Counted from the stretch's first letter, positions 15,337 through 23,804 are shown. The stretch is 27,922 nt of DNA from JAIVGZ01 sp964552205 (GCA_964552205.1 CAZKFT010000025.1:1-27922), one strand, 5' to 3'. Translations and numbers: made by a program. The notes: a model not told the origin generated them from the sequence alone.

Positions 15337-18300
15337 TTGAGCCCCCTGACTCGAATTGCCCTATCCAACCCGGTCGCGGTCGTGGTTGCGGTCATCCTGG
15401 CCATCATCTTTGGCGCCATCAGTCTTGGCCGTCTCCCAATCCAGATGATCCCGGAAATCGAGCGCCCTCGGATTACTGTCAGCACAGGATGGAGGGCAGC
15501 CGCACCGGAGGAAATCGAGTCTGAAATCATCGAGCCACAGGAGGATGTTTTCCGAGGGCTACCTGGCATGGTCATCATGGAATCGACCGCCGGCCAGGGC
15601 AACGGAAACATCTCGCTGACCTTCGAGGTTGGTACCGACATGCGGGAAGCACTCATCGAGGTGATGAACCGCCTGAATCGCGTGCCTAACTATCCGCCCG
15701 ATGCCCGCCAACCCATCGTGTCTTCGGGAGCAAACGACCGCGGGGGTGCCATCGCCTGGTTTGCCCTGACGACCCTGCCCGGCAACGAGCGCTCCATCGA
15801 GACCTACCAGGAGTATGTCGAAGAGGTCATCCAGTCACGCATTGAACGCGTGCCGGGCGTGGCGCAGTCCAACGCCTTCGGCGGGCGGGCACGCGAAGTA
15901 CGAATCACATTCGACCCTTATCTGGCGGCCAGCTACGGCGTCGAATTACCTGCGGTCATCGCCCTGGTGGGTGGCAATACGGACACATCGGCAGGATTTC
16001 AGGATGTCGGCAGGCGTGCCTACACGGTCCGTTACGCGGGCGGATATACCGCGGATCAACTGAATGACCTGATTGTGGATTGGCGAGAAGGCAACCCGAT
16101 CTATCTCCGGGATGTTGCCACCGTCGAGTTGCGCATGGTCGACCGTCGCGGCGCCTTCCGCCAGAGTGGTGAGCTCGGTATCGCCATCAACGCCCTGCCT
16201 GCCACTGGCGTAAACGTTCTTGAAGTGATGGACGGGCTGAAGACTGCAGCAGCGGAATTGGGTCCGGAGTTGGAACGTGCCGGCCTCACCATGCGGCAGG
16301 TCTACGACGAGACCATCTATATCAACAACTCGATTGCGATGGTTCGCAACAACCTGCTCCTGGGTATTTTCCTCGCCACCATCATCCTGTGGTGGTTCCT
16401 GCGCCGCTTCCGCGCGACGCTCATGGTGGCTCTGGCTATCCCGATTTCGCTGGTGGTCACCTTCTCCGTGCTGGATGCTGCCGGCCGCACCCTGAACATC
16501 ATCTCGCTTGCCGGTCTGGCATTCGCTGTCGGCATGACGCTGGACGCGGCCATCGTGACGCTGGAGAACATCGTGCGTCTGCGCGAGAAAGGCAAATCAC
16601 CGCACGATGCCGCCCTGACGGGCACCAGCCAGGTCTGGGGCGCATTGCTGGCATCCACCGCAACCACGGTAGCCATCTTCTTGCCGGTGGTGTTCCTGCA
16701 GGACGTGGCCGGACAGCTCTTCGCGGATCTCGCGCTCACCATTGCCGTGGCCATCGTCGCCTCGCTCATCATCGCTATCACCGTGCTACCGACTGCGGCC
16801 GCGAATTGGCTATCCAAGGAGTCCTTGGCCGATCCGCATGCGCACTGGTGGGAGAACGCCACCGGGTTCCTGATGCGACTCACGGACGACAGGAAGCGTC
16901 GTTGGGGATGGATTATCGGCCTGCTCACCGTACCGTTACTGCTGGCCGCTTTACTGCTGCCGCGAGCGGACTATCTGCCGACCGGTAACCAGAACTTCAT
17001 CTTCTCGTTCATCTCTCCACCTCCGGGTGCGAGCGCACAACTGCTTGAAGAAGAGATGGCACAGGTCATCGTAGAGCGCATGGAGCCCTACCTTGACGGC
17101 ACTAAACACCCACAGGTGGACAGCTACTTCCTGGGCCTTTTCGGTCGCTCCGGTTTCATGGGTGTGCGCGCGGTGAAGGACGGCGATGTCGGTGACCTGT
17201 TGAACGCACTGAATCGCGATGTGTACGGTGGCTTCCCCGACACCATAGCCTTCGCCAACCGTGCCTCGGTATTCGGACGCGTGGCAGGTGGCCGCAACAT
17301 CGACATGAACATCCAGAGCCGGGATATCGATGCCTTGCTCGACGCTGCCAATATCGGCTTCATGTACATCCCACAAGTGTTACCCGGCGCGCGGGTCCAA
17401 CCGGTTCCCAGTCTGGATCTTGCCGAACCAGAGTTGCGCTTGGTACCGGACGAGCGTCGTATCGCGGAAGCTGGTTGGAATCGGCGCACGGTCGCCAACA
17501 TCGTCCGTGCGTTCGGCGCTGGCCTTTATCTGGGTGATTATTTCGACGGCGACCAACGCCTGGATGTCATTCTGCGCGCCACGCAGTGGACCTCACCGGA
17601 GGAACTCGCCGGATACCCATTGGCGACACCCCGCAGTGGTGTGCAGCCCTTGAGCGAATTGGTCTCTCTGCAACGCACCGCGGGTCCCGACCAGATTCGG
17701 CGTGTGGACCGCCGGCGCACCATTACCCTGCGCATCACGCCACCTGAATCTGTTTCGCTCGAAGAAACCATCGAGGCGCTCGAAGAGCAGGTGCAGCCGG
17801 TCGTGCGGCAGAACCTGCCGGACGACGGCACCATCAGTTACCGCGGCACCGCCGATGACCTGCGGGTGGCTTTGAAGAACATGGGTGGGAGTTTCGCCCT
17901 TGCCATTGTGATCCTCTACCTGCTCATCAGTGCGCTGTTCCAGTCCTTCCGTGACAGCATACTCGTCATTCTCGCCATACCGCTGGCGACAGTCGGCGGC
18001 GTGATTGCGCTGCGTGTGGTCAATCTCATTGCCTTCCAACCGATGGACCTGCTCACCATGATCGGTTTCATCATCTTGCTAGGCCTGGTGGTGAACAACG
18101 CCATCCTCCTCGTCTACCAGACGCGGAACTGTGAACGGGAAGGCATGGGGCGGCGTGATGCAGTGCGTGAAGCCGTACGTCTGCGCCTTCGCCCCATCCT
18201 CATGAGTACGCTCACCAGCTTGTTCGGCATGATGCCCTTGTTGTTGTTGCCCGGTGCTGGCACCGAGGTGTACCGCGGCATGGCCGCTGTCATCATCGGC

Positions 18301-18411
18301 GGCATGAGCGTCAGCACCATTTTCACACTCATCCTCCTCCCGGCCTTGTTGCGCTTGGGCGAGGAACGACACCCCGGTCAGTCCCCAGGAGCTCCTATCC
18401 ATGCTGTCTAA
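15337..18411 (+). CDS. RND-superfamily efflux permease
   Basis: A full-length 1,024-residue inner-membrane pump with the standard RND layout: TM1 (about 12-30), periplasmic porter domain, TM2-TM6 (about 335-500), a second porter domain, and TM7-TM12 (about 525 onward, with the last bundle after 845). The proton-relay site is unusual: TM4 has LDAAIV with D403 present but Ala at 404 where AcrB has a second Asp, and TM10 has VNNAILLVY (N920 at the AcrB Lys position). One acidic residue is kept, as in several non-AcrB branches. The start is TTG 15337, chosen because AAGGAG ends nine bases before it and the family N-terminus (SPLTRIALSNP) follows directly. The adaptor gene overlaps its 3' end by 11 bases. 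Substrate unknown; no outer-membrane channel gene is adjacent. Confidence 0.93.
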   Translation: MSPLTRIALSNPVAVVVAVILAIIFGAISLGRLPIQMIPEIERPRITVSTGWRAAAPEEIESEIIEPQEDVFRGLPGMVIMESTAGQGNGNISLTFEVGTDMREALIEVMNRLNRVPNYPPDARQPIVSSGANDRGGAIAWFALTTLPGNERSIETYQEYVEEVIQSRIERVPGVAQSNAFGGRAREVRITFDPYLAASYGVELPAVIALVGGNTDTSAGFQDVGRRAYTVRYAGGYTADQLNDLIVDWREGNPIYLRDVATVELRMVDRRGAFRQSGELGIAINALPATGVNVLEVMDGLKTAAAELGPELERAGLTMRQVYDETIYINNSIAMVRNNLLLGIFLATIILWWFLRRFRATLMVALAIPISLVVTFSVLDAAGRTLNIISLAGLAFAVGMTLDAAIVTLENIVRLREKGKSPHDAALTGTSQVWGALLASTATTVAIFLPVVFLQDVAGQLFADLALTIAVAIVASLIIAITVLPTAAANWLSKESLADPHAHWWENATGFLMRLTDDRKRRWGWIIGLLTVPLLLAALLLPRADYLPTGNQNFIFSFISPPPGASAQLLEEEMAQVIVERMEPYLDGTKHPQVDSYFLGLFGRSGFMGVRAVKDGDVGDLLNALNRDVYGGFPDTIAFANRASVFGRVAGGRNIDMNIQSRDIDALLDAANIGFMYIPQVLPGARVQPVPSLDLAEPELRLVPDERRIAEAGWNRRTVANIVRAFGAGLYLGDYFDGDQRLDVILRATQWTSPEELAGYPLATPRSGVQPLSELVSLQRTAGPDQIRRVDRRRTITLRITPPESVSLEETIEALEEQVQPVVRQNLPDDGTISYRGTADDLRVALKNMGGSFALAIVILYLLISALFQSFRDSILVILAIPLATVGGVIALRVVNLIAFQPMDLLTMIGFIILLGLVVNNAILLVYQTRNCEREGMGRRDAVREAVRLRLRPILMSTLTSLFGMMPLLLLPGAGTEVYRGMAAVIIGGMSVSTIFTLILLPALLRLGEERHPGQSPGAPIHAV

Positions 18412-19465
18412 CAGGTTTATTGCGGTTTTCATCGCAGTGCTGTTGCTTGCGACCGCAACCGCTGTCCATTCCCAGCCCCCAGGTGCAGGTGGGCCCCCGC
18501 CGGCGCCAGTGCGCGTCGCGCTCGCCGAGCAGCTGGAATTGGCTCCGACCATTTCCGTGCCGGGTACGGTAACCAGCCGATTTGATGCGCGCATTGCTGC
18601 GGATGTGACTGGTCGCCTGGACTGGGTGGCAGAGGTAGGTACCGAAGCCGCCGAGGGTGACGTCCTCGCACGTATCGACGACACCCAGCTCAGATTCCAG
18701 AAAGCGGAGTTTGAAGCGGGCGTTCAGCGCGAAACCGGCCGCCTGAGCTTTCTCTCCCGCGAAGTGGAACGGCTGGAGTCGCTGCTCGCGGACAACATCA
18801 CCGCCCGAAGCGTGTATGAGCGCACGGTGAATGACCGCGATGTATCACGTTCAGACCTTGCCATCCAGCGCGCGCGCCTTGCACAGGTGAACGACCAGCT
18901 GGCCCGCACGGAAATCCGAGCGCCGTTCGCGGCAGTGGTTGCAGAACGTCTGCGCCAGGCTGGCGAACGTGTGGGTGTGGGTGAAGCAGTCCTGCGCCTG
19001 ACTTCGCCCGCCGACCTGGAAGTCGTGACCCGTGCGCCGCTGGGTTCTGTTGCATTCCTCGTCGAGGGCCAGATCCTGCAGGTTGAAAAGGACGGCGTCC
19101 TGACGCCAGCACGCATCCGGTCGTTGGTGCCCTTCGGTGATGCGCGTTCACACTTGTTCGAGATCCGCTTGGACCTGCCCGCGGGAGGGGACTGGAAGGC
19201 CGGTGAGGCAACGCGGGTTGCCGTGCCGACCGATGGTCGTCGGCTGGTGATTGCGGTCCCCAGAGATGCGCTGGTGCTACGCCGTGACGGTGCATCGGTG
19301 TTCCGCATCAATGCAGAGAACATCGCCGAGCGGATTCCGGTTCTGGCCGGTGCCAGTGACGGCATCATGATTGAGGTCACCGGTCCGGTCCAAGCCGGGG
19401 ACCGCATTGTCACCCGCGGAGCTGAGCGTCTGCGACCTGGGCAGACTGTTAATGTTCTACAATAG
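18401..19465 (+). CDS. RND efflux periplasmic adaptor (membrane fusion protein)
   Basis: A 354-residue HlyD/AcrA-type adaptor that links an inner-membrane RND pump to an outer-membrane TolC-like channel. It has a signal peptide (hydrophobic residues 6-20, likely cleavage after about residue 24), a Pro/Gly-rich linker, the first lipoyl half (IAADVTGRLDWVAEVGTEAAEGDVLARID), a coiled-coil hairpin at about 103-165 (ETGRLSFLSREVERLESLL ... LAIQRARLAQVNDQLARTE), the second lipoyl half (IRAPFAAVVAERLRQAGERVGVGEAVLRL) and the beta-barrel and membrane-proximal domains. No lipobox Cys is seen, so it is not a lipoprotein. AGGAG lies nine bases before the ATG, inside the permease gene. The order permease-then-adaptor is the reverse of acrAB. 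Its end overlaps the convergent transporter gene by nine bases. Confidence 0.92.
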   Translation: MLSNRFIAVFIAVLLLATATAVHSQPPGAGGPPPAPVRVALAEQLELAPTISVPGTVTSRFDARIAADVTGRLDWVAEVGTEAAEGDVLARIDDTQLRFQKAEFEAGVQRETGRLSFLSREVERLESLLADNITARSVYERTVNDRDVSRSDLAIQRARLAQVNDQLARTEIRAPFAAVVAERLRQAGERVGVGEAVLRLTSPADLEVVTRAPLGSVAFLVEGQILQVEKDGVLTPARIRSLVPFGDARSHLFEIRLDLPAGGDWKAGEATRVAVPTDGRRLVIAVPRDALVLRRDGASVFRINAENIAERIPVLAGASDGIMIEVTGPVQAGDRIVTRGAERLRPGQTVNVLQ

Positions 19466-20659
19466 AAATACTCTATAAATAGTTGTTATTGATATAAATA
19501 TTGAGAACAGCAATACCAGCGAGCCCGCTAGATTACTACGCCAGCGATTGCGGGCTTCGCCCATGATGCTGTTTTGGTTCATGACCCAGAGCAGGAAGCC
19601 CGCCATCAGCGGCAACAACAAGCCATTCGCCGCCTGAGCGGCAAGGATGGCTTCGACGGGCCGAATGCCTGTGGCCGCAAACCCCGCCCCGGTCAGAATG
19701 ATGCCGGCCCAAACCAGACGGAACCGTGCGCTTTTCATGCTTGCTTCCCAGCCCAGCAGGCCCGCTGCCGCCCAAGCGGCGGCCAGCGGCGCGGTAATGG
19801 CCGAGGTCAGTCCTGCTGCGAAAAGCCCTACCGCAAAGGCCGAGCCCGCCCAAGCGCCTAGCAGCGGTTCAAGCTGTCCCGCCATGTCCGCTACACCAGT
19901 GACTGTGACGGTGGCCAGAAACAGCGGTACCGCGGTCACCAGAATGGCCAAAGTCACCAGGCCGCCCATACTGATCGCGATGAAGCTGTCCCGTCTAGCC
20001 TCCCGGACACCATCCAAGCCTCTAGCCCCGCGCCATTTTTCCCGCACTGCGGAGGCATGCAGGAACAAGTTGTAGGGCACTACTGTGGTTCCAACCAGAG
20101 CGAGCACCAACAGTCCGCTACCAGCCGGAATCTCTGGCCTCAGCATACCGCCCAACAAGGCACCGAGGTCGGGACCGATGCGAACCACGGTCAGTATGAA
20201 AACGGCACTCATCACCGCCACGAGGGACACCAGAACGCGCTCCACCCATCGATAGGCACCGGTAGCCAGCAAGCCGGCAGCGGTGGCGGCACAAATCAGG
20301 ACCCAGAGTTTGCGGTCATGGCCCAACAGGGCCTCCAGACCAATCGACGCGCCTGTGAGGTTGCCCGCTTGGTAAGCGGCGTTACCGAATACGATGGCCA
20401 TGAGGGCCACCAGGATGACAAACAGGCGCGGCAACCGGCTCGAAATACTGCTACGTAATGCCTCTCCCAGACCCATCCCGCCTTGTACACCGAGACGGGC
20501 CGCCATGTCCTGCAGTATGAGAGTGGCGATGATGGCGCAGGCGACTGCCCACGCCAATGTATAGCCGTAACCAGCGCCGGCTAGGCTTGCCGTGGTGACG
20601 GTGCCCGGCCCGATGAAGGCCGCAGCAACCAGGAATCCCGGTCCGCGCCTGCGGGTCAC
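19457..20659 (-). CDS. NRAMP-like (SLC11) divalent metal transporter with altered metal site
   Basis: A 400-residue, roughly 11-helix inner-membrane protein of the NRAMP/MntH fold. Family landmarks are present: the TM1 unwound segment, the Q-rich TM2 end (LILQDMAARLG), and TM6 GTTVVPYNLFLHAS (190-203). The metal ligands differ from manganese transporters: DPGN of TM1 is here GPGT (G17-T20), and the TM6 sequence is VPYN (V194, Y196) where MntH has MPHN. Manganese or iron binding through Asp, Asn and Met is therefore not supported, and it may carry another ion or solute. The start is GTG 20659, whose first bases overlap the upstream stop (GTGA). The last ~20 codons are markedly AT-rich compared with the rest. 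It ends an operon with the dehydratase and the secreted protein. Confidence 0.87.
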   Translation of the reverse strand: MTRRRGPGFLVAAAFIGPGTVTTASLAGAGYGYTLAWAVACAIIATLILQDMAARLGVQGGMGLGEALRSSISSRLPRLFVILVALMAIVFGNAAYQAGNLTGASIGLEALLGHDRKLWVLICAATAAGLLATGAYRWVERVLVSLVAVMSAVFILTVVRIGPDLGALLGGMLRPEIPAGSGLLVLALVGTTVVPYNLFLHASAVREKWRGARGLDGVREARRDSFIAISMGGLVTLAILVTAVPLFLATVTVTGVADMAGQLEPLLGAWAGSAFAVGLFAAGLTSAITAPLAAAWAAAGLLGWEASMKSARFRLVWAGIILTGAGFAATGIRPVEAILAAQAANGLLLPLMAGFLLWVMNQNSIMGEARNRWRSNLAGSLVLLFSIFISITTIYRVFLL

Positions 20660-21324
20660 TCGACCCGTTTCACCTGTACGCGGATGTTATAGCCCTGTAC
20701 CTGCAAGGTGTAGGAATTGAAAAGTCCACGGCGAATGATGACAGCTGGATTCTCCATGCTGCCACGTGGGCCCCACCGGACCCCACCGACGGTTTCCCAT
20801 ACCTGACCGTTGTCTAGACGGATACGCGTGGGGCCATCCCAGCCGTTGAAAGTGCCGACGATGCGTGCATCCAGACGCCGCGGACCATCGTCCTGTTGCA
20901 CTGCACCAAAGCCGGTTTGCGCAGGTGCTGGCGCGGGGCCCTCCCCGTCAGCCTGCGATGCACGCTGCTGCGCCAAGGCTCGGCGGTCTTCTTCAAGCTG
21001 GCGCCTTTCTTCCGCCAGACGTCGACGTTCCGCCGCCAATTCATCGCGACTTGCGTCAGCCGCACCTGCGGCGCCCGGGGGGCGTGCGTCTGGTGCGCGC
21101 GCGAGCGGATCTTCGCCACTGGAACGCATGGTGCGAACGAACCACGCCTGGAACTGCGCCAGCTCCACCGGATTGAGTTTGTGCAGCCCTGCAGCACGGA
21201 ATTCCTCCGCACTCATGTAGGGGCGCAGTGCTGCCGGGACATCGCGGTCTTGGGCCCAGACCGGGCCAGCGAGTAACACGATGCCAATCAGCGTACCCAG
21301 CACAAAGCGACTGCTCATTCTCAT
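20656..21324 (-). CDS. Secreted coiled-coil protein of unknown function
   Basis: I do not recognise a named family for this 222-residue protein. Visible parts: a signal peptide with probable cleavage after A24 (PVWAQ); a short helical motif EEFRAAGLHKLNPVELAQFQ (40-59), of a type recurrent in proteobacterial periplasmic proteins; a Pro/Ala linker; a charged coiled coil at about 92-122 (DELAAERRRLAEERRQLEED); a second low-complexity linker; and a beta-rich C-terminal domain from about 152 (ARIVGTFNGWDGPTRIRLDN, then GQVWETV) to the end. The C-terminal domain is also seen attached to many other secreted proteins. It probably acts in the periplasm as a structural or scaffold protein (inference). 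Both ends overlap neighbours by four bases (ATGA at the start, GTGA at the stop), so it is co-translated with the dehydratase and the NRAMP gene. Confidence 0.8.
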   Translation of the reverse strand: MRMSSRFVLGTLIGIVLLAGPVWAQDRDVPAALRPYMSAEEFRAAGLHKLNPVELAQFQAWFVRTMRSSGEDPLARAPDARPPGAAGAADASRDELAAERRRLAEERRQLEEDRRALAQQRASQADGEGPAPAPAQTGFGAVQQDDGPRRLDARIVGTFNGWDGPTRIRLDNGQVWETVGGVRWGPRGSMENPAVIIRRGLFNSYTLQVQGYNIRVQVKRVE

Positions 21325-22277
21325 TCATCTCTCCAAGGCAATGCATCCAGGTCGACGTTGCCACCCGTCAGGATGGCTCCGACACGACGACCACCAAATA
21401 CTTCATGTCCATCCAGCAGCGCCGCAACAACTGTCGCTGCTGACGGCTCGATGACCTGTTTCATCCGTTCCCATGTAAAGCGCATGGCGGCCACGATGGA
21501 TGGCTCCGACACCGTCAGGATGTCATCCACATGGGACATGATGACACCGAAATTGCGTTCTCCCAACTCCGCCCGCAAACCATCAGCGATGGTTTCGGGC
21601 CTGCACCCTGTCACCCGTGCCCCGGCACGGAAGCCCCGAGCCGCATCGTCGGCGCCCGCGGGCTCGATGCCGATGACAAGGATATCCGGTTTCAGGGCCT
21701 TTGCGACCAGCGCGGTGCCGGAAATCAAGCCACCACCCCCCACTGGCGCGATGATGATTTCCAGTTCCGGGTGTGCCTCCAATAACTCAAGCGCCGCGGT
21801 TCCTTGTCCCGTGATCACCCGCCAGTCATCGTAAGGATGGACAACTTCCGCGCCGGTGCGTTCCACGAGGTCCCGCAATGTGCGCTCCCGGGCCTCGAGC
21901 GTGGGTTCGCAGAAATGTATCTCACCGCCGTATCCCTGGACCGCCGCCTGCTTGGTTACGGGCGAGGTTCTCGGCATGACGATGCTCGCTGGTATCCCAC
22001 GGGTTCTGGCAGCGAGCGCGAGCGCAGCCCCGTGGTTGCCTGACGAATGGGTTGCAACGCCTGCAGCAGCCCTCTCGGGCGACAACGACAGCACTGCATT
22101 GGCAGCACCACGTGCCTTGAATGCACCAGCGCGCTGCAGATGCTCGCACTTGAAAAGGACAGTCGCGTTGGCTCTCTGGTCCAGCAGCGTCGAGCGCATC
22201 ACAGGCGTACGATGGACATGCTTGGCAATGCGTTCTGCAGCCTTGCGGAAATCGTCGAGTGTAGGGGTGGTTTGCAC
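21321..22277 (-). CDS. PLP-dependent threonine/serine dehydratase or serine racemase (fold type II)
   Basis: A 318-residue PLP enzyme. The Schiff-base Lys is K54 in QRAGAFKARGA, SSGNHG at 78-83 is the substrate and cofactor loop, and the glycine-rich phosphate-binding loop is VGGGGLISG (179-187). There is no C-terminal ACT-like regulatory domain, so it is not the biosynthetic isoleucine-type IlvA. E205, A209 and D211 (EPAGADD) match the spacing of the divalent-cation site of serine racemase and hydroxyaspartate dehydratase, so serine racemase, catabolic threonine/serine dehydratase or threo-3-hydroxyaspartate dehydratase are all possible. The start is GTG 22277 with only a weak upstream AGG. 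It heads a three-gene operon; a role for the neighbouring transporter with this enzyme's substrate or cofactor metal is speculative. Confidence 0.88.
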   Translation of the reverse strand: MQTTPTLDDFRKAAERIAKHVHRTPVMRSTLLDQRANATVLFKCEHLQRAGAFKARGAANAVLSLSPERAAAGVATHSSGNHGAALALAARTRGIPASIVMPRTSPVTKQAAVQGYGGEIHFCEPTLEARERTLRDLVERTGAEVVHPYDDWRVITGQGTAALELLEAHPELEIIIAPVGGGGLISGTALVAKALKPDILVIGIEPAGADDAARGFRAGARVTGCRPETIADGLRAELGERNFGVIMSHVDDILTVSEPSIVAAMRFTWERMKQVIEPSAATVVAALLDGHEVFGGRRVGAILTGGNVDLDALPWRDE

Positions 22278-22319
22278 AGTGTCGACAGCCTAAACGGGTG
22301 CCGCGAGTAAATCCATAGC

Positions 22320-22328
22320 TGGTAGAAT
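22320..22328 (+). promoter_or_regulatory. Extended -10 box before the EamA/DMT gene
   Basis: TGGTAGAAT (an extended -10 of the TGnTAnAAT kind) is followed by TCTCCC and the GTG start at 22335. The message would begin at the start codon, with no room for a Shine-Dalgarno sequence. No convincing -35 box is present, which extended -10 promoters can do without. Confidence 0.5.
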
Positions 22329-22334
22329 TCTCCC

Positions 22335-23237
22335 GTGGCAGACAGTAGCGAGCTGGCGCAGGGCCTACCTCACCATGACATCCGGAGAGGTGCGCTGTAT
22401 GTCGTCAGTGCCGCGCTCGCGTTTTCCACCATGGCAGCACTCATCAAGGTGCTCGCCTCAGACCTCAACAATGAAATGCTGGTGTGGGCACGCAATGTGT
22501 TTTCGCTCATTTTCCTCACACCCCTTCTGATCCGCTACAAGCCCCGCCAGTTTCTCACCGCCCATTGGCGTGGACACCTCTTGCGCACCGGGGCGGGGCT
22601 GTTGGCGATGTACTGCATGTTCTGGTCCATTCCCCGGCTGAATCTCGCGGAGGCATTGCTACTCAATCACACGGCGACGCTTTTCATCCCCTTCATCGCG
22701 ATGTTCTGGCTGAAAGAGTCCTTCGGTCGTCGTACAGGTGTCGCCATCCTCGTCGGCTTCATCGGCATCATGTTGGTGTTGAAACCGGGGGCATCGGTTT
22801 TCAGTTGGGCGGCACTGGTTGGTCTCACCTCTGGTGTACTCGCGGCGGTGGCCATGGTTTCCATCCGCTCGATGGCGGGTGTCGAACCGTCGACCCGCAT
22901 CGTGCTCTACTTCAGCGTGTTCGGAACACTGGCCTCATCCGTGCCATTGGCCTGGGCATGGCAATCACCGAATTGGTGGCAATGGTGTCTGCTGGCAGTG
23001 CTGGGGCTACTGGCCATGGGCGGGCAATTGCTGCTTACCCGCGCATACATGTCTGCTCCGGCAGCCCAGGTCGGGCCATTCACGTATGCATCCGTGGTAT
23101 TCGCCGCCATTCTCGGATGGCTGTTCTGGGGAGAGACCCTGGATCAGTGGAGCTGGATAGGCACCGGACTCGTCATCGCTGCGGGCGTGCTCATTGTGTT
23201 CCGTTGGCCGGTCCCGAGACGCCCGGTCCTGTACTGA
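22335..23237 (+). CDS. EamA/DMT-family transporter
   Basis: A 300-residue inner-membrane protein with two EamA repeats of about five helices each (first repeat ~17-140, second ~150-292). The first repeat ends with the family signature LLNHTATLFIPFIAMFWLKE and the second with YASVVFAAILGWLFWGE; both place a conserved Glu at the end of the helix. Members export metabolites or amino acids, or take up S-adenosylmethionine, in different organisms; nothing here fixes the substrate. The GTG start at 22335 is preceded by a -10-like box at six bases and no Shine-Dalgarno. It is divergent from the dehydratase operon (57 bases apart) and ends one base before the convergent orn gene. Confidence 0.92.
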   Translation: MADSSELAQGLPHHDIRRGALYVVSAALAFSTMAALIKVLASDLNNEMLVWARNVFSLIFLTPLLIRYKPRQFLTAHWRGHLLRTGAGLLAMYCMFWSIPRLNLAEALLLNHTATLFIPFIAMFWLKESFGRRTGVAILVGFIGIMLVLKPGASVFSWAALVGLTSGVLAAVAMVSIRSMAGVEPSTRIVLYFSVFGTLASSVPLAWAWQSPNWWQWCLLAVLGLLAMGGQLLLTRAYMSAPAAQVGPFTYASVVFAAILGWLFWGETLDQWSWIGTGLVIAAGVLIVFRWPVPRRPVLY

Positions 23238-23238
23238 C

Positions 23239-23781
23239 TCAGCGGAAGAAGTGCTCGCGATAGTACGCCAGCTCACGAATTGAGTCGCGTATGTCTTCCA
23301 ATGCCTGATGCGTGGATTCCTTGGTGTAACCAGCGGCCACCTTGGGCGCCCACCGGCGCGCCAACTCCTTCACTGTGGATACATCCAGATTGCGATAGTG
23401 GAAGAAGGCCTCGAGTTGCGGCATGTACCGCACCAGGAAACGACGATCCTGATGGACGCTGTTGCCGCAGATCGGCGAAGTCCGCTCTGGTACCCATTTC
23501 TCTAGGAAGGCGATCGTTTCCCGTTCCGCGTCCGGCTCACTGTGCCCGCTGGCTCGTACACGGGCCACCAGACCCGACTCCCCATGTGTACGCGTGTTCC
23601 ACTCGTCCATCGCCGCGAGAAGACTGTCATCCTGGTGCACGGCAATAACCGGCCCCTCCGCAAGAACGTTAAGGTCCTTGTCGGTGATGATGGTGGCAAT
23701 CTCGATGATGCGCTCCACCTCCGGGTCCAGGCCGGTCATCTCCAGATCGATCCAAGCCAGATTGTCTACGTTTACGGGCAT
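23239..23781 (-). CDS. orn: Oligoribonuclease
   Basis: A 180-residue DEDDh 3'-5' exonuclease that degrades nano-RNAs and dinucleotides, including the pGpG formed from cyclic di-GMP. All five active-site residues are seen: D12 and E14 (WIDLEMTGLDP), D112 (HQDRRFL), H158 (THQALEDI) and D163. Length matches E. coli Orn (181). The start ATG 23781 has AGGAAGG just upstream, and an extended -10 box TGCTAGAAT about 30 bases before it, so this gene has an ordinary leader. It is divergent from rsgA (49-base spacer), a common gammaproteobacterial arrangement, and its stop is one base from the DMT gene stop. Confidence 0.97.
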   Translation of the reverse strand: MPVNVDNLAWIDLEMTGLDPEVERIIEIATIITDKDLNVLAEGPVIAVHQDDSLLAAMDEWNTRTHGESGLVARVRASGHSEPDAERETIAFLEKWVPERTSPICGNSVHQDRRFLVRYMPQLEAFFHYRNLDVSTVKELARRWAPKVAAGYTKESTHQALEDIRDSIRELAYYREHFFR

Positions 23782-23798
23782 GCTCAGCCTTCCTGCGT

Positions 23799-23804
23799 TA
23801 TGCT
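23799..23804 (+). promoter_or_regulatory. Putative -10 box of rsgA
   Basis: TATGCT stands 26 bases before the rsgA ATG, with a GAGG ribosome-binding site at 23821-23824. It lies in the 49-base spacer shared with orn. No clear -35 box is present, and a -10 call this short could be chance. Confidence 0.3.

Noticed and set aside
15241..15656. N-terminal extension of the GNAT protein (a 294-codon frame)
   Set aside because: The extra part is antisense to the RND permease N-terminus and has no GNAT similarity. The family N-terminus begins at 15239.
19457..19515. AT-rich patch at the junction of the adaptor and NRAMP genes as a terminator or insertion scar
   Set aside because: Only a five-base inverted repeat (TATTG/CAATA) is present, with no GC-rich stem or T-run, and both reading frames continue through it.
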